Below, piece after piece: positions 15,600-24,628 of a stretch of 64,000 nucleotides of DNA. How positions within the stretch are numbered: the first letter of the stretch is position 1; the number at the start of each line of letters is the position of its first letter. The DNA comes from Halolamina rubra. GTDB lineage: Archaea > Halobacteriota > Halobacteria > Halobacteriales > Haloferacaceae. Under the pieces are notes generated by a model. It had not been told where the DNA came from and searched no databases. It saw only the letters and a list, made by a program, of their open reading frames with translations. Location of the stretch: positions 1-64,000 of the forward strand of contig NZ_BBJN01000011.1 of assembly GCF_000739555.1 (NCBI RefSeq). Reading direction: 5' to 3'. Made by a program: the position numbers and the translations under genes.

Positions 15600-17114
15600 T
15601 CAGGCGAGGAACACGTGTCGCGGCCGGTCCGCGAGCACGTCACGCCCCCACTGGACGGTGTCGCGGAACGCGTCCGAGCGGAAGAACGCCATCGCGTCCT
15701 CCTGGGAGACCCACTGGCTCGCGATGAACATGTCGTTCTCGTCGGCGCGGTTCATCATCAGGTCCGTCTCCATGTGGCCATCCATGTCCTCGAGCAGGCC
15801 GCCGACGGTGTCGAACTTCTCGACGAACTCCTCGTGGTAGTCGGGCTTGACGGTGTAGAACATCCCCATCGTGCCGAAGCCGGACTCCTCGCCGGCCCGG
15901 GAGACGACGCCCGGCAGGTCCGAGAGGAACCCCGCCGCGGTCTCGGCGGCGCTGGCGGTGTCCCAGATGCTCACGACCGCGACGCGGTCGGTGTAGGTCC
16001 CCTCGTACACCGCGGTCTTCACGTGGGTGTCGTAGTGCTCGAAGTTGCCCCGGAGCCCGTCGACCTCGTCGGCGACCTCGTCGGCGTCGGCCTCGCTGTA
16101 CAGCACCGTCGCGTACACGTCCTCGCCGTGGGGCTGGCCCGCGTAGATGTCGAGATCCTCGAGCTGGCCGCGGATGTCGGCCTCGTCGGCGTCCTCCCCG
16201 CCGTCGTCGTGATGGCCGTCACCCTCGCCGTGCTCGTCGTCGCCGTGGTGGTCGCCGTCGCCGTGGTGGCTGGCACCCTCGCCGTGGTGGTGGGATTCGT
16301 CGGCGCTCTCGGCGTGGTGGCCCTCGGTGTCGGTGGTCGGCACCGTCTCGCCTCGTAGATAGGCGCCGAGGTCCGCGGGCGGGAACCGGCGGCCGACGTA
16401 GAACGAGCCGAACTCGCCGTACTTCGAGGTGGCGTCGTCGAAGCGGAGCTCGTAGACGATGTCCTTGATGTCCGTGGCGTCGCCGGCGAACAGCGTCACG
16501 CCCCACTCCCAGTCGTCGAGGCCGAGCGAGGAGGAGATGATCTGGTCGACTTTCCCGCCCCACTTCCGGGCGGTCTCGCCGTGGCCGGCCATCAGGTCCG
16601 CGCGCTCGTCGAACGGGAGGTCGTACCAGTTGACCTCCTCGCCGCGGCGCTTGTCCATCGGGTAGAAGCAGACGTACTCGTCGTCGGGCAGCTCGGGCTT
16701 GATCTTCCCCTCGATGTACTGCTTGAGCCCCTCGTCGACCTCCTCCTCGTCCTCGGCGAAGTAGGCGTCAGAGACGTAGCCCGACACCTCCGTCACTGAG
16801 ACGTAGGCGGTGGTCTGCTCGGTGTACTCGCCGAGGGCGGTGTGTTCGAACCGCCGCTCAGCCGTCGAGAGGTGGTCGAGCGTCGGCCGGAGATGCAGCA
16901 CCATCAGGTCGGCCTTGTCGCCGACGACGCTGAACACCGCCGACGTGCCCTCGTCGGCGTCGACGACGGCCTCGTGGTCCTCGAGGTAGTCGACGCCCTC
17001 CGAGATCGCGCGCTCCCGTTCCCGGTCGGGGGCGTCGCGCCAGGCGTCCCAGTCCACGTTCCGGAAGTCGTGGAGGACGAACCATCCCTCTTCGGTCTGC
17101 GGTGGCTCGGTCAT
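15600..17114 (-). CDS. pitA: PitA: HemQ/chlorite dismutase-like haem protein fused to an ABM monooxygenase domain
   Basis: A 504-residue fusion. Residues 1 to about 255 are a chlorite-dismutase-family domain of the HemQ (coproheme decarboxylase) type: Tyr151 in FYPMDKRR matches the reactive Tyr, and His178 in LMAGHGETARKWGGKVDQI matches the proximal haem ligand, followed by GLDDWEWGVTLFA and RFDDATSKYGEFGSFYVGRR. A His/Asp/Glu-rich linker at about 264-313 is next. The C-terminal 190 residues hold the ABM/YgiN-type monooxygenase-like domain. This architecture is the haloarchaeal PitA. It probably makes haem from coproheme; the ABM domain may handle or degrade haem. A padR gene is divergent. 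Confidence 0.93.
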   Translation of the reverse strand: MTEPPQTEEGWFVLHDFRNVDWDAWRDAPDRERERAISEGVDYLEDHEAVVDADEGTSAVFSVVGDKADLMVLHLRPTLDHLSTAERRFEHTALGEYTEQTTAYVSVTEVSGYVSDAYFAEDEEEVDEGLKQYIEGKIKPELPDDEYVCFYPMDKRRGEEVNWYDLPFDERADLMAGHGETARKWGGKVDQIISSSLGLDDWEWGVTLFAGDATDIKDIVYELRFDDATSKYGEFGSFYVGRRFPPADLGAYLRGETVPTTDTEGHHAESADESHHHGEGASHHGDGDHHGDDEHGEGDGHHDDGGEDADEADIRGQLEDLDIYAGQPHGEDVYATVLYSEADADEVADEVDGLRGNFEHYDTHVKTAVYEGTYTDRVAVVSIWDTASAAETAAGFLSDLPGVVSRAGEESGFGTMGMFYTVKPDYHEEFVEKFDTVGGLLEDMDGHMETDLMMNRADENDMFIASQWVSQEDAMAFFRSDAFRDTVQWGRDVLADRPRHVFLA

Positions 17115-17163
17115 ACTCGTCGTTGGGAACCGGGGGGCTTGGGCGTTGCGTGTTACCGCGCTC

Positions 17164-17179
17164 CCACGCCCGAGCGTGG
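17164..17179. promoter_or_regulatory. Inverted repeat CCACGC/GCGTGG between pitA and padR
   Basis: An exact 6-bp inverted repeat with spacer CCGA, in the 189-bp space between divergent pitA and padR, about 50 bp before the pitA start. It is a candidate site for the neighbouring PadR regulator, though PadR sites are usually AT-rich (ATGT-n8-ACAT), so this is weak. Confidence 0.3.
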
Positions 17180-17303
17180 CGGTCGCGCGCCGGCGGGTCG
17201 GCCGCGAACGTGTCGCACGCCCACACGGACGGCCGCGTGCGCGGCTGAGGCGCCGATTGCCGGACCGAAACCCTTTCGACGTGCCCCCTCGGTACGCTGA
17301 ACG

Positions 17304-17831
17304 ATGCGGAAGAGCGGCCCCCCGAAAGGCCTCATCTCGTACATCGTGCTCGAACTCCTCGAGGAGAAACCCCGCTACGGCTACGAGATCCTCAAGGAGA
17401 TCGGCGACATCAGCGGCGGACACTGGGAACCCTCCTACGGGTCGGTGTACCCCATCCTCTACAAGTTCGAGGAGAACGGCTGGGCCGAACGGATCGAGCG
17501 CGAGGACGAGCCCGACCGGAAGTACTTCGAGCTCACCCCCGAGGGCGAGGAGGAGCTCGCCGAGAAGCGCGTCGACACCGGCGCCAAAGCCCGGGAGTTC
17601 GCCGACGTGATCCTCGGGTTCTACCACGTCTACGTCGCCTTCGCGACCGACGAGCGGTTCGACGTGGAACAGCCCGAGGAGCACTGGCGGTTCGACGAGA
17701 CGTTCTCCCGGTGGATCTGCGAGCAGGTCGTCCGCCACCACGAGTACTACTTCGACGACTTCCAGCGCATCGAGGACACGCCCGAGGAGTTCTACGAGCG
17801 GATGGGCGTCGAGGAAGACCCCAACGAGTAG
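17304..17831 (+). CDS. PadR-family transcriptional regulator
   Basis: A 175-residue regulator. The winged helix covers residues 1 to about 90: GLISYIVLELLEEKPRYGYEILKEI, GSVYPILYKFEENGWAERI and the wing with DRKYFELTPEGEEELAE are classic PadR. The C-terminal half (GFYHVYVAFATDERFDVEQ and HHEYYFDDFQRIE) is the effector/dimer part and is rich in aromatic and His residues. It is divergent from pitA, so control of haem synthesis or haem-responsive self-control is likely by analogy with other haem-linked PadR proteins; this is inference. Confidence 0.9.
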   Translation: MRKSGPPKGLISYIVLELLEEKPRYGYEILKEIGDISGGHWEPSYGSVYPILYKFEENGWAERIEREDEPDRKYFELTPEGEEELAEKRVDTGAKAREFADVILGFYHVYVAFATDERFDVEQPEEHWRFDETFSRWICEQVVRHHEYYFDDFQRIEDTPEEFYERMGVEEDPNE

Positions 17832-17902
17832 TCGGCGCGCTTAGGTAGTTCCGGCCACACCGGTCGGAGTAACGTGTCCCGACACCGGCCACGGAGGATC
17901 CG

Positions 17903-18760
17903 ATGAGCTTCGAGTCCACCTTCGTCGACGTCGTCGGCGGCGACCCGGTCGTCCAGGGGCTCGCCGGCGGGCTGTTCATCGCCCTCCTCAACGCGCTCGG
18001 CGCCAGCGTCGTGCTGGTCTGGCGGGACCCGAGCCGGAAGTGGCTCGACGCCTCGCTCGGCTTCGCGGCCGGCGTGATGGTGTCGGCGAGCTACACGAGC
18101 CTGCTCGTCCCCGGCATCGAGTTCGCCGCCGCCCCGGCGTACCGGGGGCTCGGCCTCGGACCCGTCGAACTGCGCGGGATCGTCCCCGTCCTGATCGGCT
18201 TCGCGCTCGGCGTCGCGCTGCTCGACAGCGGCGAGCGCTGGGCGCCCTCGTTGAGTTTCCTCGTCAGCTCCCGGCTGACCGGGAGCGGCTCGGAGTCTCA
18301 GGAGCACGATCCGCGGCTCACCTCCGTCCTCCTGTTCACGCTCGCGATCACGATCCACAACATGCCCGAGGCGCTGGCCGTCGGCGTCGGCTTCGGCAGC
18401 GGCGACGTGGCGGAGGGGCTCTCGCTGATGCTGGCGATCGGGATTCAGAACGTCCCCGAGGGGCTGGCGGTGTCGGTCGCGGCGGTCAACGCGGGGCTCG
18501 GCCGCCGCTGGTACGCAACGGTCGCCGGGATCCGCGCCGGGCTGGTCGAGATCCCCCTCGCTGTCGTCGGCGCGTGGGCCGTCGTCGTCGCCGCCCCGCT
18601 GCTCCCGTACGCGATGGGGTTCGCCGCCGGCGGGATGCTGTACGTCATCGTCGACGACATCGTCCCGGCGACGCAGGAGCACGGCCACGGGCGGGTCGCC
18701 TCGCTCGGGCTGATGCTCGGCGCCGCGGTGATGCTCACGCTCGACGTGGTGCTCGGCTGA
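17903..18760 (+). CDS. ZIP-family divalent metal transporter
   Basis: A 285-residue membrane protein with eight predicted transmembrane helices. The ZIP signature is clear: ITIHNMPEALAVGVGFG in TM4 and IGIQNVPEGLAVSVAAV in TM5, with His/Asn/Glu metal ligands of the binuclear site. The family imports Zn, Fe or Mn. The GufA-like ordering suits prokaryotic ZIPs. Being two genes from pitA and next to padR, iron is an attractive substrate, but specificity cannot be read from sequence. Confidence 0.92.
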   Translation: MSFESTFVDVVGGDPVVQGLAGGLFIALLNALGASVVLVWRDPSRKWLDASLGFAAGVMVSASYTSLLVPGIEFAAAPAYRGLGLGPVELRGIVPVLIGFALGVALLDSGERWAPSLSFLVSSRLTGSGSESQEHDPRLTSVLLFTLAITIHNMPEALAVGVGFGSGDVAEGLSLMLAIGIQNVPEGLAVSVAAVNAGLGRRWYATVAGIRAGLVEIPLAVVGAWAVVVAAPLLPYAMGFAAGGMLYVIVDDIVPATQEHGHGRVASLGLMLGAAVMLTLDVVLG

Positions 18761-18778
18761 ACCGGCACGCGTCCGCGA

Positions 18779-20632
18779 TCAGTTGAGCAGCTGCGGGCCG
18801 AACACAACGAGCAGCAGCGACGCCAGCATCGCCAGCCCGACGCTCGTCGTCACCGCCCGCGTGGCGGCGTGTTTGTCCTCGATCGGGAGCCGCGACACCA
18901 CCGCCTCGACGCAGGCCCGGAGGATCCGGCCCCCGTCGAGCGGGTAGCCCGGGATGCAGTTGAAGAAGGCGAGGTTGAGGTTGATCCAGCCGGTCCAGAA
19001 CAGCAGGTTCGCGAGCAGGAACACGCCGCCGCCGAGCGGCTCCAGCGGCCCGGTCACCTCGTAGAAGTTCCGGTTGACCGCGACGAACCCCGCGAAGTTG
19101 TACCCCGCGCCGCCGACGGCGCCGATGAAGGGGAGCAGCAGGATCACCAGCGTCGCCCCGATCACCGAGCCGCCGCCGACCGCCGTCTCGCTGCCGCCGG
19201 TCAGCAGCCCGAGGAACTCGGCGGCCGGGTAGCTGTCGACGCCGAGGCTACTCGTCTGGATCCCGCCGTAGCTCGCCAGCGGCGAGATGCCGAGGTAGCC
19301 GCCGGTCTCGCCCTCGCGGTAGTCCGCGGCGAGGGTCACCGTCTCGGTCCGGCGCTCGCCGTCGACGACGGCGACGACCTCGACCGAGTCGCCCGCCTCG
19401 CGCCCGTCGAGTGCGGCGGTCACGTCCGCGGGGGTGTGCGTCGACTGGCCGGCGATGCTGAGCACGGTGAAGGAGTCACGCGCCGGGAACCCCGAGGCGT
19501 TGAGCGGGTGGTCGTCGGCCGAGCCGCCGACGCCCGGCAGGTCGGGCGAGGTCGCGCGGACGATCACGCCCATCGGCGCGGTCGTCGTCCGCCCGTCCTC
19601 GGTCCGGAGTTCGACGACCGGCCGGTTGCCGACCGCCTCGCGGAACCCGCGCTCGGTGTCGACTTCGGTGCCGTTGACGGCGGTGATCGTGTCGTTCACG
19701 TCGATCCCCGCCGCCCCCTCGCGGTCGAACGGCGAGCCGCCGTGGAGCCGGGTGACGAGCAGCGAGCGCTCGACGGTCGTCTCGGTGCCGTCGCCGAGTT
19801 GGACGGTCAGCTCGCCCGCGGTGCTCGTCGCGAGGTAGGCGTCGAGCTCGGTCGCGTTCTCGATCTCGCGGTCGCCGGCCATCACGATCCGATCGCCGGG
19901 CTCGATGCCGGCGTCGTCGGCCGCGGAGCCGGGGAGGACGCCGCCGACCGCGGCGCCGGAGGCGACGCCGATGGAGCCGACGACCGGGCCGAGCAGCAGG
20001 GCGAAGGCGAGGATCGTCACCGCGTAGTTGTTGGTGACGCCGGCGGCGAACATCCGGGCGCGGGCGCCGCGGTCGGCCTCGCGCTGGCTCTCCTCGTCGG
20101 GCTCGACGAACGCGCCGATGGGGAGGAAGCCGAGCGTCACCAGCCCCATCGACTCGATGTCGATGTTCCCGACCCGACAGAGCAGGCCGTGGCCGCCCTC
20201 GTGGACGACGAGGCCGATCAGCAGGCCGGCGAGGATCTCGGGGGCGACCGACAGCGGGAGGAACTCGTTGACGCCGGGGATCACCAGCACGTTCGCGGGC
20301 TCGTTCACCGGCGTCGGCGCCGGCGGGTTCTGGAGGATCGAGCGCCCCTGCCGGAGCAGGAGGACGAACATGCCGACCATGATCACCAGGGTCACCCCTA
20401 GCCCGACGTTGGTCCAGGCCCGCCAGAACCGCTTGGGGCCGGCGAGCCAGTCGAGGAACGCCCGGCCGCGCTTGGTGTGGATCGTCGTGATCGGCCCGGA
20501 GACGCTGACCGACTCGGGGAGGTAGCCCTGGCCGTCGAGCCAGTACGCCACCAGCGTGTAGGCGGCGACGCCGATAACCACCCACGTCAGCGGGCCGAGA
20601 GCGGGGAGAGCCTGAAGCAGCCCGTCGATCAT
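18779..20632 (-). CDS. Site-2 protease (M50) with two PDZ domains
   Basis: A 617-residue intramembrane metalloprotease. The zinc motif is [12 protein letters not shown] (HExxH form HEGGH) at about residue 143; a second motif, [15 protein letters not shown], near residue 575 gives the third zinc ligand (Asp). Between them are two PDZ domains ([22 protein letters not shown] and a second around [16 protein letters not shown]). TM helices lie at both ends. Such proteases cut regulators or clear signal peptides in the membrane. The target is unknown. Confidence 0.92.
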   Translation of the reverse strand: MIDGLLQALPALGPLTWVVIGVAAYTLVAYWLDGQGYLPESVSVSGPITTIHTKRGRAFLDWLAGPKRFWRAWTNVGLGVTLVIMVGMFVLLLRQGRSILQNPPAPTPVNEPANVLVIPGVNEFLPLSVAPEILAGLLIGLVVHEGGHGLLCRVGNIDIESMGLVTLGFLPIGAFVEPDEESQREADRGARARMFAAGVTNNYAVTILAFALLLGPVVGSIGVASGAAVGGVLPGSAADDAGIEPGDRIVMAGDREIENATELDAYLATSTAGELTVQLGDGTETTVERSLLVTRLHGGSPFDREGAAGIDVNDTITAVNGTEVDTERGFREAVGNRPVVELRTEDGRTTTAPMGVIVRATSPDLPGVGGSADDHPLNASGFPARDSFTVLSIAGQSTHTPADVTAALDGREAGDSVEVVAVVDGERRTETVTLAADYREGETGGYLGISPLASYGGIQTSSLGVDSYPAAEFLGLLTGGSETAVGGGSVIGATLVILLLPFIGAVGGAGYNFAGFVAVNRNFYEVTGPLEPLGGGVFLLANLLFWTGWINLNLAFFNCIPGYPLDGGRILRACVEAVVSRLPIEDKHAATRAVTTSVGLAMLASLLLVVFGPQLLN

Positions 20633-20686
20633 CTGCTCGAGAGTCGGGTCCGCCCGGGCAAATGCGTTCGGGTCCCGGGGCGTCGA

Positions 20687-22387
20687 TCAGCTCTCGCGGC
20701 GGAGCCGCGCGACGACGAACGAGCGGTCGAGCTCGCCGAGGAACTCGCCGAGCCGCGGGCCCTGGGTCTTGTCGAAGAACAGCCGGTAGCCGGCGGCGAA
20801 CAGGTCGGCCGTCTCCAGGCCGTGCTCGTCCGCGAGCTCGTAGATCTCGCCCTGGATCGCCTCGCCGTCGTGGTCCGCCTCGACGAACTCGGCGAGGTCG
20901 GACAGCGCCGCTTCCTCGGCGTCGGTCAGCTCCACGTCCGGCAAGTCGGTCTGGAGTCGGTAGTTGTAGGCGTTGTCGCACCGCTCGGCCCACGCGCGGG
21001 CCTTCTCGACGCGGTCGAGCGCGTCCTCGATCGCGTCGTCGTCGGCGTCCTCGGGGATGTGCCCCTCGTTGCGGGCCATCTGGACGCGCAGGTCGCGGTC
21101 GTCGACCATCCCCAGCACCGCGGCGAACGTGTACGGCAGGCGGATACGGTCCTCGCGGACTTCGTCCACTACGAACGGGTACGCCCGCTCCGCGAACCGC
21201 GTCAGCTCCTCGTCGTCGACCTCGCCGAAGTACGCCCGCTCGAAGCGGTCGAAGTCGTCGACGAGCTGGTCGAGCCGCGAGACGTCGAAGTCACGGGCCT
21301 TGTTCGGGTCGAGCGCGAAGAAGTACCGCAGCACCTCGGGCTCGAGCAGGTCGAGCACCTCCGGCACCGTGACGACGTTCCCCTCCGAGGAGGAGAGCGG
21401 CTCGCCGTTGAGCGTGAACCACTCGTACGTCATCGGGACCGGGGGCTGGATCCCCAGCACGTTCCGGGCGATGTCCTCGCCGGACGGCCAGGACCCCTCG
21501 GCGTGGTCCTTCCCGAACGGCTCGAAGTCGACGCCGAGCAGGCTCCACTGCGCGGGCCACTCGAAGCGCCAGGAGAGCTTGCCCTCACGCAGCGTCGCCT
21601 CGCCGTGGTGGCCACAGCCCTCGATATCGCGGTCGCCCGCGGTGATCCCGGTGCAGTCGTACTCGACGACGCCGGCGTCGAGGTCCGCGACGGTCACGTC
21701 GGCGGTGACGATGCCGCACTCCTCGCAGACGACGCGGAACGGGGAGTAGCTCGCGTCGACGGAGTCCTGGTACGCCGAGAGCACCTCACGCGCGGTGTCG
21801 ACGTTCTCGAGGATCGTCCGGATCTCGGGCTCGAACTCGCCGGTCTCGTACAGCTCGGTGTTCGAGAGCACCTCGACGGGCACGTCGACCATCTCGGCGG
21901 CCTGGGAGAGCAGGTCCGCGAAGTGGGCGCCGTAGGAGTCGTGGCAGTCGCCGAAGGGGTCGGGGATGTCGGTGTACGGCTTGCCGAGGTTCTTCCCGAG
22001 CGCGCCGGCGTCGACGGCGCCGAGTTCGACGACGTTCCAGTCGGCGTCGGCCAGCCGCCGGGGGAGCTTCCGCAGCGGGTCGCGGTCGTCTGAGGTGAAC
22101 ACCTGCCGCACCTCGTGGCCGCGCTCGCGGAGCACCTCGGCGACGAAGTGGCCCCGGAGGATCTCGTTGAAGTGGCCGAGGTGGGGGATCCCCGAGGGCG
22201 AGACGCCGCCCTTGATCACGATGGGGTCCTCGGGGTCGCGGGCCTCGATCTCGTCGGCGACCGCGTCCGCCCAGAACGCGTGGAACTCGTCCTCGCCGCC
22301 GCCCTCGCCGGCGTCGCTGCCGGCGGTCGGGCCCGATGAGGGGCCGACGGCGTCGGCGTCCGGGTCGGGCGTCCGTTCGCTACTCAT
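20687..22387 (-). CDS. lysS: Lysyl-tRNA synthetase, class I
   Basis: Charges tRNA-Lys. This is the archaeal class I enzyme, not the bacterial class II type. HIGH-like GVSPSGIPHLGHFNEI is at about residue 65, the KMSKS-like LSSSEGNVVTVPEVL at about 340, and a zinc-type CEECGIVTADV cluster lies between. At 566 residues with an acidic N-terminal extension it fits haloarchaeal homologues. Its start overlaps the pyrH stop by 8 bp, so the two form an operon. Confidence 0.95.
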   Translation of the reverse strand: MSSERTPDPDADAVGPSSGPTAGSDAGEGGGEDEFHAFWADAVADEIEARDPEDPIVIKGGVSPSGIPHLGHFNEILRGHFVAEVLRERGHEVRQVFTSDDRDPLRKLPRRLADADWNVVELGAVDAGALGKNLGKPYTDIPDPFGDCHDSYGAHFADLLSQAAEMVDVPVEVLSNTELYETGEFEPEIRTILENVDTAREVLSAYQDSVDASYSPFRVVCEECGIVTADVTVADLDAGVVEYDCTGITAGDRDIEGCGHHGEATLREGKLSWRFEWPAQWSLLGVDFEPFGKDHAEGSWPSGEDIARNVLGIQPPVPMTYEWFTLNGEPLSSSEGNVVTVPEVLDLLEPEVLRYFFALDPNKARDFDVSRLDQLVDDFDRFERAYFGEVDDEELTRFAERAYPFVVDEVREDRIRLPYTFAAVLGMVDDRDLRVQMARNEGHIPEDADDDAIEDALDRVEKARAWAERCDNAYNYRLQTDLPDVELTDAEEAALSDLAEFVEADHDGEAIQGEIYELADEHGLETADLFAAGYRLFFDKTQGPRLGEFLGELDRSFVVARLRRES

Positions 22388-23102
22388 GCTGGGTCCAGTA
22401 CGTCGGCTCGTCCGTCTCGCCGGTGGGGACGATGTCGGTGCCGGTGTGCTCGCCGCGCAGGACGGCGTCGACGACGGCCTGGGGGTCGGTGCCGTCGAGG
22501 ACGATCGTGCGCAGCGAGGAGCGCTGGATCAGCTTCGCCGCCAGCAGGTCGACCGGGGCGGAGGCGCCCGCGCCGCGCTCCATCGGCGCGATCACTTCGA
22601 CCAGTTCGCTGGGGGTGAGCTGGCCGTACTGCTCGGCGTCGTCGTCCTCCTCGGGGTCGGCGCTGTACACGCCGTCGGCGCTGGTCGCGAACACGAGCAG
22701 CTCCGCGTCGACGTACTCCGCGAGCGCGGCCGCGACGGCGTCGGTGGTCTGGCCCGGGGTGACGCCGCCCATGACGGTGGTGTCGCCCCGGCGGATCGCC
22801 TCGCCGGCCTCGTCGTAGCTGGTCGCCGGCGTGCGCTGGACGCCGTGGCCCATCGCCGCGATGAGCAGCCGGGCGTTCAGCCGCGTGACGCCGATCCCCA
22901 GCTCGTCGAGCTGGAACTCGTTGGCCGCCAGCTCGCGGGCGGCGCCGATGTACTGTCTCGCGACGGTGCCACCGCCGACGACCGCGCCCAGCTCACAGCC
23001 CTCGGCCGAGAGCGTCTGCAGGGCGTCGGCGAACCCTTCGACGCGCTCGGGGTCGAGCCCGGGCGCGAGCACGCTACCCCCGATAGAGACGACGACTCGC
23101 AT
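22380..23102 (-). CDS. pyrH: UMP kinase, archaeal type
   Basis: Phosphorylates UMP to UDP with ATP. The 240-residue amino-acid-kinase fold shows MRVVVSIGGSVLAPGL at the N-terminus, GAVVGGGTVARQYIGAAREL for the phosphate-binding loop, and LLVFATSADGVYSADPEEDDDAEQYG, as in archaeal PyrH. A TTAAG element about 28 bp upstream of the ATG suggests a leaderless transcript that continues into lysS. Cytoplasmic. Confidence 0.95.
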   Translation of the reverse strand: MRVVVSIGGSVLAPGLDPERVEGFADALQTLSAEGCELGAVVGGGTVARQYIGAARELAANEFQLDELGIGVTRLNARLLIAAMGHGVQRTPATSYDEAGEAIRRGDTTVMGGVTPGQTTDAVAAALAEYVDAELLVFATSADGVYSADPEEDDDAEQYGQLTPSELVEVIAPMERGAGASAPVDLLAAKLIQRSSLRTIVLDGTDPQAVVDAVLRGEHTGTDIVPTGETDEPTYWTQHE

Positions 23103-23194
23103 TAGGTGAGGTTCCGGCGGTGGCGTTCTTAAGGCCGGTGGTCGGCCGGCGCCGCGAGAAAAGGTCTAAGCCCGTCCCCGCCCGCCACACGGGT

Positions 23195-23977
23195 ATGCAG
23201 ACTCTCTCCATCGTCGGTTCCGGCGCCGCCGAACTCCGGGACGCGGTCGCCGCCACCCTCGACGGCCGCGTCGCCACGGTCGGCCGAGCGGAGTCGGTCG
23301 ACGACGCCCCGGACGACGCCGACGGCCGGTTCGAACTGACCGAGGGCGGCGACTGGGCCGCCGCGGGCGGGGACCGATCGTTCGCCGACCTGCTCGACGA
23401 TCTCGCGGCCGACTACGAGTACGCCGTGATCTCCGGCTTCTCGAAGCTCCGGCTCCCGACGGTCGTGATCGGCGACGAGGACGTGCCGGGCGACGTGCTC
23501 CGGCGCGTCGACGACGCGGGCGAGCTCGATCCGGCCGATCTCGCGGCCGAACTGGACGAGCTCGACCCCCACGTCACGCTCGAGTCGCTCGTTCACGAGG
23601 CCAAGCAGTCGCCGCTCGCGGAGCGGTCGGGCGCCATCGCGACGTTCACCGGCCGCGTGCGGGCGAAGGACTCCCCGGACGACAGCCGCACGACCCACCT
23701 CAAGTTCGAGAAGTACGAGGGCGTCGCCGCGGAGCGCATGGCCGAGATCGCGAGCGAACTCGAGGCGCGCGAGGGCGTGTTCGAGGTGCTGTTCCACCAC
23801 CGAACCGGCGTCGTCGTCGACGGCGAGGACATCGTGTTCGTCGTCGTGCTTGCGGGCCACCGCCGCGAGGCGTTCCGGACCGTCGAGGACGGGATCGACC
23901 GCCTCAAGGACGAGGTGCCGCTGTTCAAGAAGGAGACCACGGAGGACGAGGAGTTCTGGGTTCACGACCGCGCGTGA
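23195..23977 (+). CDS. moaE: Molybdopterin synthase catalytic subunit MoaE with MobB-like N-terminal domain
   Basis: The C-terminal half (from about residue 125) is MoaE, which inserts dithiolene sulfur into precursor Z: GAIATFTGRVRAKD, LKFEKYEGVAAERM, LFHHRTGVVVDGEDIVFVVVLAGHRREAF and VPLFKKETTEDEEFWV with the active-site Lys. The N-terminal 120 residues resemble MobB in order and length (YAVISGFSKLRLPTVVIGDED) but lack a P-loop, so GTP binding is probably lost. This fusion is known in haloarchaea. The ATG at 23195 has a TCTAAG element about 27 bp upstream. Confidence 0.9.
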   Translation: MQTLSIVGSGAAELRDAVAATLDGRVATVGRAESVDDAPDDADGRFELTEGGDWAAAGGDRSFADLLDDLAADYEYAVISGFSKLRLPTVVIGDEDVPGDVLRRVDDAGELDPADLAAELDELDPHVTLESLVHEAKQSPLAERSGAIATFTGRVRAKDSPDDSRTTHLKFEKYEGVAAERMAEIASELEAREGVFEVLFHHRTGVVVDGEDIVFVVVLAGHRREAFRTVEDGIDRLKDEVPLFKKETTEDEEFWVHDRA

Positions 23978-24188
23978 CGCCGCGCCGGCGCGCCGAGGCG
24001 ACTCGCGGCCCGGTTTCGACGGCCGAACCGGTCGAGATCACGTTCTCGTGAAAGGTGGTCGATAACCGTCTCAAAACTGTTTGTAAAAGGTCTAAGTGGA
24101 TTTCAGGTACTCGTTAACGACTCGTTTTACGCCGATTTCACGCCTCAATCCGTCTGAAACGGTTCGAATTCCGGTGGACGGTCTGGAA

Positions 24189-24195
24189 TTTATAT
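24189..24195 (+). promoter_or_regulatory. TATA box of the DUF7123 gene
   Basis: TTTATAT lies about 42 bp before the ATG at 24234. This predicts a start near 24217 and a short leader containing GAGG (24221-24224), so this gene, unlike most here, may use a Shine-Dalgarno site. Confidence 0.55.
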
Positions 24196-24233
24196 CCCCC
24201 CCAAGGCCGTGGCCCTGAGTGAGGCGAACACCA

Positions 24234-24497
24234 ATGAGCGCAACCCGGAACCCCTCCACCGACGGCGTGACCGCGACCGACGACCTCTCGAAAGAGGAGC
24301 GCCTCACGCGCTACCTGCGCGAGAAGGCCGAGGACGGCGAGATGTACTTCAAGTCGAAGTTCATCGCCGACGACGTCGACCTCTCGCCGAAGGAGATCGG
24401 CGCGCTGATGGTGAAGCTCAGCGACGCCGCCTCGGATCTCGAGGTCGAGAAGTGGTCGTACACGAGCGCGACCACGTGGCGCGTCGAGACGGCCTAA
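24234..24497 (+). CDS. DUF7123 small protein
   Basis: An 87-residue haloarchaeal protein. The pattern LSKEERLTRYLREKAEDGEMYFKSKFIADDVDLSPKEIGALM looks like a small winged-helix core, and EVEKWSYTSATTWRVE ends it; the family is named DUF7123 from memory. A nucleic-acid-binding role is likely from the wHTH-like helices but unproven. It is preceded by a 256-bp AT-richer intergenic region with a strong TATA box, implying good expression. Confidence 0.75.
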   Translation: MSATRNPSTDGVTATDDLSKEERLTRYLREKAEDGEMYFKSKFIADDVDLSPKEIGALMVKLSDAASDLEVEKWSYTSATTWRVETA

Positions 24498-24628
24498 CCG
24501 ATCCGTACAGCCTCGAAACCACGCCGCCGGGCGCGCGACGCCGGCGGTCCCCGCTGACAGTCCCCGAACGCCCTCCGTTCGGTTCTCCCGTACCAAGCCT
24601 TATGCGCGAGCGTCGGTTATCGCGACCG

